A stretch of DNA of 64,000 nt, from assembly GCF_008831285.2 (NCBI RefSeq), contig NC_045141.1:870001-934000 (forward strand), in the 5' to 3' direction. Within the stretch, counting starts at the first letter, position 1. Each line of letters opens with the position of its first letter. The translations under genes and the position numbers were made by a program. This stretch comes from Nymphaea colorata (taxonomy: Eukaryota > Streptophyta > Magnoliopsida > Nymphaeales > Nymphaeaceae). The notes beneath the pieces were generated by a model. It had not been told where the DNA came from, did no database searches, and was given only the letters and a program-made list of their open reading frames with translations. Of the stretch, positions 51,807-62,560 are shown piece by piece.

Positions 51807-52197
51807 TTGTACACTCGGCATCAACACAATCAGCTCCAAGATTGTCGCTGTAAAAGATAATGCCCATGTCAACAAGACTGCAGCTGAAGGAGATCACGCT
51901 CATATCAGATCCAAAATTATAGCTACAAGAGATCACATCCATACCAAAGATAACATTGATCTATGTATAGCAACAGAAAAAAGGGAAACATGTGATTCTG
52001 TAATTAAATCAAACCCCAAGAAATGTGGGACTGACAAATGTGAAAATTGACTATAAAATCAAATCTCTTGTCTTGTAAAAAAAAATTAATAAGAAAAAGA
52101 TATTTCCTTTCGTGGATGTAGACCAAAGGTTGAACCACGTTAAAACATTGTTGTTCTCTCTCTTAAGTTTTTCTTCTCCTTGGTGTGTGGTTTTGTA
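51807..52197 (+). repeat. 5' LTR of copia element A
   Basis: Similar over its length to 59366-59782, from CACTCGGCATCAACACAATC to TCTCCTTGGTGTGTGGTTTTG. The 3' copy is longer because of an extra repeat of about 27 bp around AACAAGACTGCAGCTG. Confidence 0.8.
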
Positions 52198-52210
52198 TGG
52201 TATCAGAGCC
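52198..52210 (+). promoter_or_regulatory. Primer binding site of element A (tRNA-iMet)
   Basis: TGGTATCAGAGCC lies directly after the LTR, the usual copia primer site complementary to the 3' end of initiator methionine tRNA. Confidence 0.9.
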
Positions 52211-52223
52211 AAGTTATTCATAA

Positions 52224-52618
52224 ATGGCACCAACAGTCAAACCCATACAAAATAAACCTACACTCCCCTTAGTCATCACCATGCCTCCCCAAACCATACC
52301 ACATCCACCAAACTGTCCCTCAATCAAAACCGTGCTACATCCACCAAATATTATATCACCCCTAGCACCCGATCTCTCAACTCAACCAACCTCTCCAATT
52401 CATTCACCTTCTACCATGATCTCCCCTATCCAAGATACAAAAACAGCCACCACCGAACCCTCCACCTCCTCCAACATTCTCAAACCACACCGATCTCATA
52501 CCATGCTCACTCGATCCCAAACTGGCTCTCTAAAACCCAAAACTTATACGATCTCCAAATATCCTCTCCCTAAATCTCATTTCGCCCATCTAACCATTGA
52601 AACCGAACCTCATACTAC
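52224..52618 (+). pseudogene. Element A pol fragment: linker before reverse transcriptase
   Basis: The frame opens with ATG only 14 bp after the primer site and encodes a Pro/Thr/Ser-rich stretch ending HRSHTMLTRSQTGSLKPK then THFAHL-like sequence. HxMxTRxKxGxxKP is the conserved stretch just before the copia RT domain, so a deletion has joined the leader to the middle of pol. It is cut by element B at 52619 and resumes at 57895 with [20 protein letters not shown]. Confidence 0.75.
52614..52618. repeat. Left 5-bp target duplication of element B (ACTAC)
   Basis: Identical to 57890-57894. A 5-bp duplication is typical of LTR retrotransposon integration. Confidence 0.9.
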
Positions 52619-52950
52619 TATGAAAAGTGACTATAACAGTCACAAAAGATGCATATAACAATAAAGGCACTAAGGCCAAGTGGAGAAGAAACTCATTCAA
52701 TAAAATATATGAAGGCTGTAAAACACAGCTTGCCTTATACAAGAGATTGCTTGGATATTTATACAAGAGACAAAGAAGAAGAAGAGGGTAAAGATAGAGA
52801 GGGTTCTAGCCGTTGGGAGTTCCAACCTCCAACGACTAGATGCAAAAAGGAAATAAAAAAAATAAGGGAAAAAAGAAGAAAATAAAATGTAAAACCTACC
52901 TAAGCTAAAAACCTAATTATAATATTACTAAGAAATCTTATTTCTTAACA
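52619..52950 (-). repeat. 3' LTR of copia element B
   Basis: Highly similar to 57553-57889. Its outer end has lost the terminal TG (TATGAAAAG versus TGTGAAAAA). The adjoining - strand sequence TTTCGGGAAGA is the probable polypurine tract. Confidence 0.92.
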
Positions 52951-54993
52951 TCTTCCCGAAAGTTTATCTAAAAAAAAATTGAATCTAGGAGAACATAAAG
53001 GCTTTGTGAAGAAATCAGCTAGTTGAAACTTGGAGGAGACATATGGAAGCTTGATAATCTTCTTAAAAAATTCTTCACGAACATAGTGACAATCCATCTC
53101 TATATGCTTTATTCGTTCATGGAATGTTTGATTCTTGACAATGTAGATAGAACTCTTGTTGTTGCAGCACAAATCAGTGGGTTCTTAAATTCTTGTTCCC
53201 ATATCAATGAGCATTTGATGAAGCTAGATAATTTCCACAGTTGTAGTAGCCATGACTCGATATTCAGCTTCAGTAGAGGATAGAGAGACTTTCTGTTGTT
53301 TTTTGCACTTCCATAAGATGAGTGATTCCCCTAAAAAAAACACAAAATCCAGTAGTTGAGTGTCTATCATTTGAATCTCCTCTCCAATCAACATCAGTAT
53401 AAGCAATCAAGTTTAAGGAGGAAGAGGAAGACATAAATACTCCCTTATTTATTGTTCTCTTAATGTATCTAATGATACGAAGAATAACTCCCATATGAAC
53501 TGTTGATGCAACATGTTGAAATTGACTCATAGTATCAACTGCATGAGCAAGGTCAGGCCGAGTGATGCTAAGATACATTAAGGAACCCACAAGCTGTCGG
53601 TAAGGAGTGAGATTCGTAAGTGGAACTCCATCATCAATCTTCATTTTGTTTCCTACTGCTTCATGAGTTTCTGTGGCCTTATAATCTATAATGCCTGATT
53701 TAGCAATGATCTCTACAACAAACTTAGTTTGTGATAAAAAATAGCCTCTAGTGGAGTATGCAACCTGAATACCCAAGAAAAATGTTATAAAACCTAAATC
53801 TTTCATTTCAAAAAGTTTTTTGTAGTAATCTCTTGCATTCTTTAATACCTTCTTTATCACTACCTGTAATGATCATGTCATCAACATATAGTAGGAGGAT
53901 TATGATACATGCAGTAGTGTTCTTAACAAACAAGGTAGTGTCAGTTAAACATGAATGAAATCCATAATAAAAAATAATAATGAAAACGGTCAAACCAAGC
54001 TTTAGGAGCTTGTTTGAGGCCATAAAAAGCTTTCTTAAGTCTAAGAACTTTTCATGTAGTAGTGTTCTTAACAAACAAGGCAGTGTCAGTTAAACATGAA
54101 TGAAATCCATAATAAAAAATAATAGTGAAAACGGTCAAACCAAGCTTTAGGAGCTTGTTTGAGGCCATAAAAAGCTTTCTTAAGTCTAAGAACTTTTCCT
54201 TGTGGAATAGACAAACCAGGTGATACTTTCATATAAACTTCTTCCATAAGATTTCCATTAAAAAGATATTTTTAACATCCATTTGATAGATGTTCCAGTT
54301 TTTAATAGATGCTAAAGAAAAAGGAGTCATAACAGTAGTCATTCTAGTTACAGGGGCAAAAGTTTTCTCATACTCAATGTCATATTCTTGTATATAACCT
54401 TTTGCAACAAGCTTCACCTTATATCTTTCTAGAGATCCATCACTTCTAGTCTTCACCTTGTATACTCATTTGCATCCAATAGTCTTTTTTTCTATAGGTA
54501 AATCTTGTATTTCCCAAGTTTGGGCTTTCTTCAAGGCATCTAATTCTTCTTTCATGGCATCTTTCCACTCAATATATTTGGAGACTTCATTAAAAGTGGA
54601 AGGTTCAAGGTGAGAGTGAATGACATTAATTCTTGCTCTATGTGTTGGAGTAAAAGTTTCATATGACACAAACCTATTAGGTTGTCTTATATTTCTAGTG
54701 GATCTTCTAAGGTTTTCTTCACTTGAGGTTGGTTGGGGATTGATAGTCTCATGATGTTCTTCTTCATCAATATCTTGTTGGTGGTTTCTTTTTTGATATG
54801 TGATTATGTCCTTGGCTACTTTGCCATCACTATTGTCATCAATATTACAATCATCAATGTCATGCATTTCATCATCACATTGAGAGAGATACTTAAATAA
54901 AAAGGAATATTCATTGTCGTGTTGTGACTCTTCACAACTTTTAAATCCACTTTCATCTTCACAAAACTTTACATTCCTTGAGACTATGATCAT
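52951..54993 (-). pseudogene. Element B reverse transcriptase and RNase H
   Basis: Reading from 54993 down: the linker RRSTRNIRQPNRF, then the RT start WKDAMKEELDALKKAQTWEI. A TGG-to-TGA stop follows IGCK, then VYKVKTRSDGSLERYKVKL and VAKGYIQEYDIEYEKTFAP. After a 145-bp tandem duplication come LLLYVDDMIITG (YVDD at 53888-53877), MKDLGFITFFLGIQVAY and TPYRQLVGSLMYLSITRPDL. RNase H is seen as YTDVDWRGDSNDRHSTTGFC, SLSSTEAEYRVMA and FHERIKHIEMDCHYVREEFF. The core YVDD is intact, but stops, frameshifts and the duplication prevent a full product. Confidence 0.9.
53913..54197. repeat. 145-bp tandem duplication inside element B RT
   Basis: Sequence starting AGTAGTGTTCTTAACAAAC at 53913 recurs at 54058 nearly unchanged. 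As 145 is not a multiple of three, it shifts the RT frame. The near identity implies a recent event relative to the element's other damage. Confidence 0.9.
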
Positions 54994-55045
54994 GTCTTTG
55001 ACTGGGTCATAACATTTGTAGCCTTTTTGAGTTTCAGAGTAACAC

Positions 55046-56038
55046 TTAGTTTGTCAGTCTTGTCATTAAGAACAAAACATTTGCATCCAAAAATAGAAAG
55101 TCTATTGAATCGGGTTCATACTTGAATAACTTTTCAAATGAGATTGTACTATTTAAAACTTTTGAAGGCGTTCTGTTTATGAGATAAACAGAAGCAAGGG
55201 CTGTTTTTGCCCAAAAGTTCTTAGGCACATTTTTTGTAATAAGAAGAGTTCTTGTTGTTTCAATTATGTGCCTATGTTTTCTTTCAGAAAGTCTAGTTTG
55301 TTGATGTGTTCTTGGAAATGATTTTTGATGGACTATTCTATAGTTTTTCAAATATCTCTTGAACTCATTTGAAATATATTCACCCCAGAATCAGTCCTTA
55401 AAATTTTTAATTTAGCATTGAACTGTGTTTGTACCAACATGTAAAAGTTTTGAATATTTCAAAAACTTTGGATTTATATCTTAGGAAATATATCTAAAAT
55501 ACCTAGTGAAGTCATCAACAAAGATCACATAATATGATAGCCCTCCTTTTGACATGATAGGAGATGGTCCCCATACATCAGAATGAACAAGCTCAAAAGG
55601 TAAATAAGAGAAGAAGTTTCTTTGTCCGAAAGATAAGGATTTCATTTTTTCATGTATACAATCATTACATTTAAAGTTCTCAATACAAATATCCTTGGTA
55701 GGACTCATCATAGACAATTTTCTAATGTTTGGATGACCTAATCTTTGGTGCCAAATATTGATGTTCACATTTTCGACATAGTGACAAAACTTTTCTTTAA
55801 GGATACATAAATTGTCTATGTAGTAAAGGCCTCCTTTTCTAAAACCTTCTCCAATCAATCTCCCGGTTTGATGATTCTGCAACAAACATTTATTTGGTGA
55901 GAAAACTATGTGAAAACCAAGATATGAGATTTGTGCCATGAAGTAAGTTAAGATTAAGTCTAGGGACATAACTAACTTTTGGAACAAAAAATTTTTGTTT
56001 TCCAAAATCTTTTTCAAAATTCTGAATCCCTTTAACAC
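55046..56038 (-). pseudogene. Element B integrase
   Basis: The zinc-binding HHCC module is seen as WHQRLGHPNIRKL followed by CNDCIHEKM. The catalytic core begins PFELVHSDVWGPSPIMSKGG and continues YYVIFVDDFTRYF. After a break near 55480 it resumes with QTRLSERKHRHIIETTRTLL, then FWAKTALASVYLINRTPSK. The order and motifs match copia integrase. Frame changes around 55350-55480 and near 55046 interrupt it. Confidence 0.88.
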
Positions 56039-57383
56039 TCAAAGAAGTTCCATCAGTGCTAACTACGTTTAATTCTTTTCTTGTTTGTTCAAAATTGTTC
56101 AAAGATGATATATTTGATGTCATATGAAAAGATGCACCAAAATCTAAAAACCAAGAAAACATATCGGAAGTGTTGGAGATGGATGCCGTTGTTGCTAGTG
56201 CTCCGGAATATGACTCATTGATCATGGGTTGAAGGGCCGTCATGATTTGATTCAACGTTGTGGAGATCGATGAACGATCACATCCTTCATTTGCAACATT
56301 TGCAGCCTTTCTTTGATCAAATTGTCTATTGTTGTATTGTCCACCTTGGGGATATGAAATTCCCCAGTTGTATTGCCCTCCTTGAGGATATGAAGTTCCT
56401 CCTTTGAGAAAATTTCCTCCAAGATTTCGTGATTGTCCTTCATTGTTGTTCAACTTAGGACAACTAGGTCATATGTGACCGGGATTATGACAAAAGAAGA
56501 AAACAACTTTATATTCTCATCTATTTTTATTCTTAAAGTGAGGTCTAAAAGATTTGATGTTGTTTCCGGGTCTAGAGGCTGCTAAGACTGTTTCTACTTC
56601 TTGTTTTGAAAAAAGAACACTATCTTTATCCATTTCTCTGGATAGTTTCATTCTAGTTTCTTCTCCACTTAGCTTTGTAAGGAGTTCATGAATGGGTGGA
56701 GGAAAGGCTAAGGAAAGAAGGGCTGACCTTATTTGTTCAAATTCGGGTTGTAGCCCTTGAAGAAATATTGAAAAAACCTAAATTCATTAACTTCAATTCT
56801 TCTAATCTCATGGCACTTGCAATCTATCCTTAGTTCGGGACTAAGTTGATCTAGCTCATTTCATTACACTAGAGATTTTCATAAAATATTCTCTAACATT
56901 TTTCTCTCCTTGTTTGGTACTTTAGGCTTTTTGAATCAAAAGATACTTTCGGGCCATATCTTTTTGGGTAAACATTCCTTTGAGATATTCTCAAACTTCA
57001 CTAGCTTTTTCATAATACATAAGATTTTGGGCAATCCTAGGTTCAATACTTCCATAAATTCATTCTTTGATCCTAGAATTCTTGGCTTCCCAATCGCCTA
57101 ATTTTTTGTAATATTCATTCATGGCATTTTGTCTTTCCTCTCCATCTAGTTGTTTCTCAATCTCATTTTCAACTTTGGTTAACTTAGGAGAATGAGGGAT
57201 AGACGTACCTCTTATGAAGCCCCATAAATATTTTCCTTTGATATGCATCTCCAAACATTTCATCCATAACATACAATTGGTTCCATCAAGCTTGTAGGGA
57301 GCATAATAACTTCCTCCTTCAATTGAAACTTTGGAGTCCTCCATGAGAGCAATATTTGAAACAATAATCTCCAAGGAAGTCAA
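56039..57383 (-). pseudogene. Element B gag and protease
   Basis: Gag begins near 57343 (MEDSKVSIEGGSYYAPYKLD) and continues CMLWMKCLEMHIKGKYLWGF, a copia gag start. In-frame TGA stops replace Trp in KE-W-IYGS and SEV-W-EYL. The zinc knuckle near 56490-56450 is damaged (CHNPGHI, stop, PSC, first Cys missing). The protease motif reads LDFGASFHMT in place of LDSGASFHMT (about 56138-56110), losing the active-site Ser of D-S/T-G. The product would be inactive. Confidence 0.85.
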
Positions 57384-57540
57384 GAAGAAATTCTTCTAGG
57401 AGTTTCACCAAACAGTTGGTGAGCAACCATTGCAATAGCCTTCAAAGGATGATATCCACCAGCCAAAAAATTTCTTCAACTAACCAGCAACTCAAAATAA
57501 CAGCAACAACCTTTAATAAGCTTCAAGAATCAGCCCAATG

Positions 57541-57552
57541 GCTCTGATACCA
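57541..57552 (-). promoter_or_regulatory. Primer binding site of element B (tRNA-iMet)
   Basis: GCTCTGATACCA on the + strand is the reverse of TGGTATCAGAGC and abuts the right-hand LTR, fixing the element's - orientation. Confidence 0.92.
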
Positions 57553-57889
57553 TGTGAAAAATGACTATAACAGTAACAAAAGATGCATATAACAATAAAA
57601 AGGCACTAAGGCCAAGTGGAGAAGAATGAAACTCATTCAATAAAATATATGAAGGCTGTAAAACACAGCTTGCCTTATACAAGAGATTGCTTGAGTATTT
57701 ATACAAGAGACAAGGAAGAAGAAGGGGGTAAAAAGAGAGAGGGTTCTAGCCATTGGGAGTTCCAACGGCTAGATTAAAAGGGCAAAAAGAAAATAAAAAA
57801 ATAAGGAAAAAAAGAAGAAAATAAAATGTAAAACCTGCCTAAGCTAAAAACCTAGTTATAATATCACTAAGAAATCTTATTTCTTAACA
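57553..57889 (-). repeat. 5' LTR of copia element B
   Basis: TGTGAAAAA ... TTTCTTAACA on the + strand, with intact TG...CA ends, next to the primer site. Confidence 0.93.
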
Positions 57890-57894
57890 ACTAC
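57890..57894. repeat. Right 5-bp target duplication of element B (ACTAC)
   Basis: Exact copy of 52614-52618. Confidence 0.9.
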
Positions 57895-59365
57895 GTCCCA
57901 AGCCTTGAAACATATTCAGTGGGTTCAAGCCATGAAAGATGAACTTGCAGCTCTACACAAACAATCACACAAGAGACTCTTGTTCCTCCGCCTCCCTCTA
58001 CTAATATTATTGGTTCGAAATGGGTTTTTCGCATCAAAAGGAAAGTTGATGGCATGCTTGAAAGATACAAGGCTCACTTAGTTGCCAAGGGCTATACTCA
58101 AGAACATGGTATTGACTACTTTGAAACCTTCGATCCAGTTGTCAAACATACTTCTATATAGGTTTTTCTCACAATTGCCCTCACCTTTGGTTGGACTGTT
58201 CGACAACTTGATGTTCACAATGCTTTCCTTCATGGCATTCTCACTGAAAAAGTATACATGGCTCAACCACCGGGTTTCATCGATCACTGTTTCCCTCATC
58301 ATATTTGTTAGTTGCATAAGGCTATCTATGGTTTAAAACCTCTCTTTTTATGAGGTTGCGGCAAGATTCAATATTATATATTTTAATCTATGTTGACGAC
58401 ATCATTATTACAGGCAATAATGATACTATGATTCAGTCTATTATTCACAATCTAGATCAAGGGTTTGGCATCAAAGACCTTGGACTCCTGCACTATTTTT
58501 TGGGCATACAAGCAACGTTCTCGTCCAAAGGTCTGTTTCTTTCTCAAGAAAAATATATGCTTGATCTTCTCCAAAAAGCAAATATGGTTGATGCAAAACC
58601 TCACTTGACGCCTATGTCGACCACTTTTAAGCTATCAAAACATGCTGGGAAGCCCTTATTAAATTCCACTCCTTATCGACAACTTGTTGGCGCACTGCAA
58701 TATCTTACGCTTACATGGCCCAATCTCTCTTTTGCTGTTAACAAAGTGTGTCAGTACATGCAGCATCCTACCACTTTCCATATGACTGCAGTCAAATGTA
58801 TTTTACGTTATGTTAAGGCCACATTATCTTGCAGTCTTCTTTTAAAACCAGCCACCAAATTTCAAATTGATGCTTACATTGATGCAGACTGGGCTGGTAA
58901 TATTGATGATCGAAAGTCTATTGGAGGATTTGCCATTTTTTTTGGGTTCATACCTTGTCTCTTGGTCTGCTTGCAAACAGCTTACTGTTACTCAATCAAG
59001 CACCAAAGCTGAATATCATACTCTAGCATCCTATTCCTCTGAGGTTTTATGGCTCATGTTTTTACTTAGGAATTAAACTTCACTATGCTGCATGTTCCCT
59101 GTTTGTGGTGTGATAAGATCAGTGTTGCCTCTCTCTCCAGCAATCATGTATTTCATAATAGGACAAAACATATTGAGATCAATGTTCATTTTGTTCGAGA
59201 TCACATCGCCAAGAATCATCTTCAAGTACACTATATTCTTAGTGCTAATTAGCTGGCAGACATCCTCACAAAACCTCTTGCTCAACCTACTTTTGACAAC
59301 CTTGGATTCAAGCTAAATGCTCTTTCCCAAGTGTTCATCTTGTGGGGGGATAATAAACCACAACA
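57895..59365 (+). pseudogene. Element A reverse transcriptase and RNase H
   Basis: RT starts [20 protein letters not shown]. After a frameshift it reads [19 protein letters not shown]-like sequence, [20 protein letters not shown], a stop, then [20 protein letters not shown]. From 58350 an open frame contains ILIYVDDIIITG (YVDD 58389-58400), LGLLHYFLGIQATFSSKGLF, STPYRQLVGALQYLTL and the RNase H start IDADWAGNIDDRKSIGGFA. A frameshift near 58950 leads to WSACKQLTVTQSSTKAEYH. The C-terminal part degenerates before the purine tract TTGTGGGGGGA (59339-59350). It is broken, though the RT catalytic motif survives. Confidence 0.88.
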
Positions 59366-59782
59366 TGGTGCACTCGGCATCAACACAATCAGCTCTAAGA
59401 TTGTCGTTGGAAGAGATAACGTCCATGTCAACAAGACTGCAGCTGATACCAACCATGCCGACAAGACTACAGCTGGAGGAGATCACGCTCATATCAGATC
59501 CAAAATTATAGCTACAAAAGATCACATCCATATCAAAGATAGCGTTGATCTATGTATAGCAATAGAAAAAGGGAAAACATGTGATTTTGTAATTAAATCA
59601 AACCCCAAGAAATGTGGGACTGATAAACGTACAATTGGTTATAAAATCAAATCTCGTCTTGTAAAAAAATTAACAAGAAAGAGATATTTCCTTTCATGGA
59701 CATAGACCAAATGGTCGAACCACGTTAAAACATTGTTGTTCTCTCTCTTAAGTTTTTCTTCTCCTTGGCGTGTGGTTTTGTA
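59366..59782 (+). repeat. 3' LTR of copia element A
   Basis: Counterpart of 51807-52197 with an internal duplication of about 27 bp (GACAAGACTACAGCTGG after AACAAGACTGCAGCTG). The exact right end is uncertain by two bases (TA or TACA). Confidence 0.8.
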
Positions 59783-60257
59783 CATATCTTACCACTGTCT
59801 AGATATACAAACTTTTGCCACCTTTTCTGACCAAGCAAACTATTGAGGAAGGCTCCACGACCTCTCCACGAATAAAGGAGCAGTTCCTGTGCATGTTCTC
59901 ACGATAATGAGAGGAGCAATTACAATACATGACACCAAAACTAGTGGAACCACCACCATTACTGGTACCAAGATGGTTGACGAGAAGAAAGGGAACAAAG
60001 AGTTTGGAGAACGTGGCCAAAATGAAAATCTGGAAAACAAACCTGTCATGCCTCTTTGTTGTAACTAAAACTTGAACTGCTGTGGTTGTGGTAAACAGTT
60101 AAATGCGACCACTCTTGCTCACTGTAAACAATGAGAGAGATATAAATTTTGAGTGAGCAAAGACTCCTATGAGGATGTAGCTTTAAGACGAACCTCATTA
60201 AATTTCTTATGTTGTGTGAATTTTATCATTGGTAGTGCCATTAATCCTGTCTTTTTA
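59783..60257. other. Sequence between elements A and C, probably including the LTR of C
   Basis: A primer site follows directly at 60258, so an LTR should end here, but its start cannot be placed because the partner LTR lies outside the window. Confidence 0.45.
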
Positions 60258-60268
60258 TGGTATCAGAG
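60258..60268 (+). promoter_or_regulatory. Primer binding site of copia element C (tRNA-iMet)
   Basis: TGGTATCAGAG precedes a copia gag by a few bases, marking the left end of the interior of a third copia element. Confidence 0.85.
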
Positions 60269-60277
60269 GCCAGTGAG

Positions 60278-61195
60278 CTGTTCCCTTCTCGTGGCATCTC
60301 CAAGCTCATCATCATCATCCACAAGATCTCCTGATTCAACACAAACGGGTATGGATGTCTCTCAAGCTCTTTTGCAGTCACCCAATAGCCTTCAATAATT
60401 TCTCTCAACTCAGCTGAATGGAGGAAGCTATCATTTGTGGGAGTCTTAGTTCACTCCCATTTTACTTATGATCTTATGGGTTTGGTAGACGTTAACCACC
60501 CTACTTCTCCAGGAAAAAGGAGTGGTACTAATGAGATAAACCCTGAATACCGTGAATGTTTGAGGCATCACCAACTCTTGGTCAGCTGGATTTTATCATC
60601 ACTTACAGAAAATGTGCATGGTCAGATCATGGACTAAAAATGTCTTATGACTGGCAAACCTTAAAATAGTCTTATGCTGCTCACTCTCATTTGAGAGTGA
60701 TGCAACTTAAATTTCAATTTCATGACATGAAGAAAGGTCACAAGACTATTGATGAATATATTCAGCGAGTGAACTCTCTAGCTTATCAGCTTGCTATTGC
60801 CTGAAGACCAGTTCCTGAGGGAGACCTAGTTATACAAATACTTAGAGGTCTTCCACCATAATATATGGCATTCAGGACTTCCATTGAAACTCGACCTGAT
60901 CTTGTATCTCTTAGTGAGCTTCATAGCATGCTGCTCATTCAGGAAGCACACTTCAATGAAAATGATTATCAAAGTTACTTAATTTCAGCCAACTCTGTTG
61001 TGAATCCAACAATGGCAAAGGTCAAAATCAATATTATCATAATAACAGTAATATAAACCAGAGTTACAACAAGTTAAAATATCAAAAGAGTTGGAGGAAA
61101 GGGTCTGGTCAGAATAGTTGTGACAAACCAATATGTCAGATCTGTGAAAAAATCAGTCATGCAGTGAAGACGTGCTATAGGTTCACAATCTATTG
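60278..61195 (+). pseudogene. Element C gag
   Basis: The frame starts near 60293 (MASPSSSSSSTRSPDSTQT). Damaged copies of the copia gag domain follow: HDMKKGHKTIDEYIQRVNSL, LAYQLAIA, a stop, then GDLVIQILRGLPP and TRPDLVSLSELHSMLLIQE. The CCHC zinc knuckle is seen as CQICEKISHAVKTC (61134-61175), with the usual GH changed to SH. Several stops interrupt gag (around 60398, 60450, 60636, 60801 and 60858). Confidence 0.8.
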
Positions 61196-62560
61196 AAGAA
61201 AGGCAACAGAAATTCAGGTCCACAGGCATACACAACAGCCCTTCAAACAATTCTAGTGGATAAAAGGATGAAACAAGGTATCCTAACTCAGGTGCGAGTC
61301 ACCATGTTACCAATTATTTGAACAACCTTTCAGTTTACTCACCTTATCATGGTAATGATGCAGTAAAGATTGGCAATGGATCAGGTTTGGTAATCAACCA
61401 TATTGAATATTCTTGCACTTCTAATAATTTTAAGCTTAATGGTATTCTACATGTACCTAGTATTGCAAAAAATTAATTTTAAGCTTAATGATATTCTACA
61501 TGTACGTAGTATTGCAAAAACTTTCTCTGCACTTGTTTGTGATGGACAATAATGTCAGCTTTGAGTTCACACCATCTACTTGTTACATTAAGGAACAGGG
61601 CACAGGGAAGATAATCCAGCAAGGACAAAGTAGAGGATGACTCTACAAAATCAAGTTGCGATGTCAAGAAAAGGAGGCGAATAATGCTGATCGTCAGTCT
61701 ACAGTCAAGTGGCATGCACACCTAGGTCATCCTGTGTTGAAAGTAGTTGAGTTCATATTGAGTTCTATGAACGAGTCTTACAATGCTTACTATCACGGTT
61801 TAATTTGTGATGCTTGTCAAAGGGGTAAATCACACAGATTGCCCTTCCAAGGTAAGGTTGAGTCGTATGAGGAACTTTTAGAAGTTATTTCCTCCAATGT
61901 TTGGGGACCTGTCCCAGTCTTAAGTCCTAATGGATTCAAACACTATGTCAACTTTAATGACAATTTTTCAAAGTATATTTGGCTCTATTATATGAAGTAC
62001 AAGTCTGATGTTTTCAGTATTTTTCAGTTATTCAAAACACATGCTGAATATATAACTAGCCCAAAACATAAAAAATTCCCTCATTACGATTGAGGTGGAA
62101 AGTTTTAAACATTAACAGATTTTGTAATGAAGCATGGAATTGGACATCGTGTCTCTTGCCTTCATATGCCTCAGGAAAACAGAATGTCAGAACAACAAGT
62201 TTATGTATGATGGAAACTGCAGGGGTTCAAAAAAGATTATGGGCACACGTGTTTCACTTGTCAGTCTTCTTGATTACCCGACTTCCTACTAAAATCTTGA
62301 ATTTCAAGTCGGTTATAGAAGTTATATTTCCTCAAGAACCAGATTACAACTTACAAAAATTGTATAGATGTGTGTGCTATACATGTCTAGTTGATTATAT
62401 AACAAAGATAAACTAGACTATAAGAGTGATCTATGCACGTTTGCTGGTTATGCACCAAATCATAACAACTATATATGCTTGAGAATGCAAGATAAAAAAG
62501 TATTTGCCTTTAGACATGTAGTTTTTGATGAAAATATATTTCCTTTCCTTGAGTAGCAAA
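61196..62560 (+). pseudogene. Element C protease and integrase
   Basis: The protease motif reads NSGASHHVTN (61285 onward) where D-S-G-A-S is expected, so the catalytic Asp codon has become Asn. A 49-bp direct duplication (61428 and 61477) breaks the frame. Integrase follows: VKWHAHLGHPVLKVVEF, LICDACQRGKSHRLPF, then SSNVWGPVPVLSPNGFKHY, where catalytic HSDVWGP has lost Asp. The second Asp region reads VNFNDNFSKYIW. Further remains include QKRLWAHVFHLSVFLITRLP (about 62225-62290). It cannot be active. Confidence 0.85.

Larger units (their letters stand above)
52619..57889 (-). mobile_element. Copia element B, full-length but decayed, nested in element A
   Basis: LTRs of about 335 bp (52619-52950 and 57553-57889) enclose primer site, gag, protease, integrase, RT and RNase H in copia order on the - strand. 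A perfect ACTAC target duplication flanks it. It splits the pol frame of element A, so it inserted later. All protein regions carry stops or frameshifts. Confidence 0.92.
51807..59782 (+). mobile_element. Copia element A, internally deleted, with element B inserted
   Basis: Two similar LTRs (51807-52197 and 59366-59782) enclose a tRNA-Met primer site and a short coding remnant, interrupted at 52619-57889 by another copia. If the insert is removed, the frame runs from a Pro/Ser/Thr-rich start into the LTRSQTGSLKPK linker that precedes the copia reverse transcriptase, then RT and RNase H. Gag, protease and integrase are missing. LTR starts are uncertain by a few bases: the 3' copy starts TGGTGCACTC and the 5' copy TTGTACACTC. 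Confidence 0.8.
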
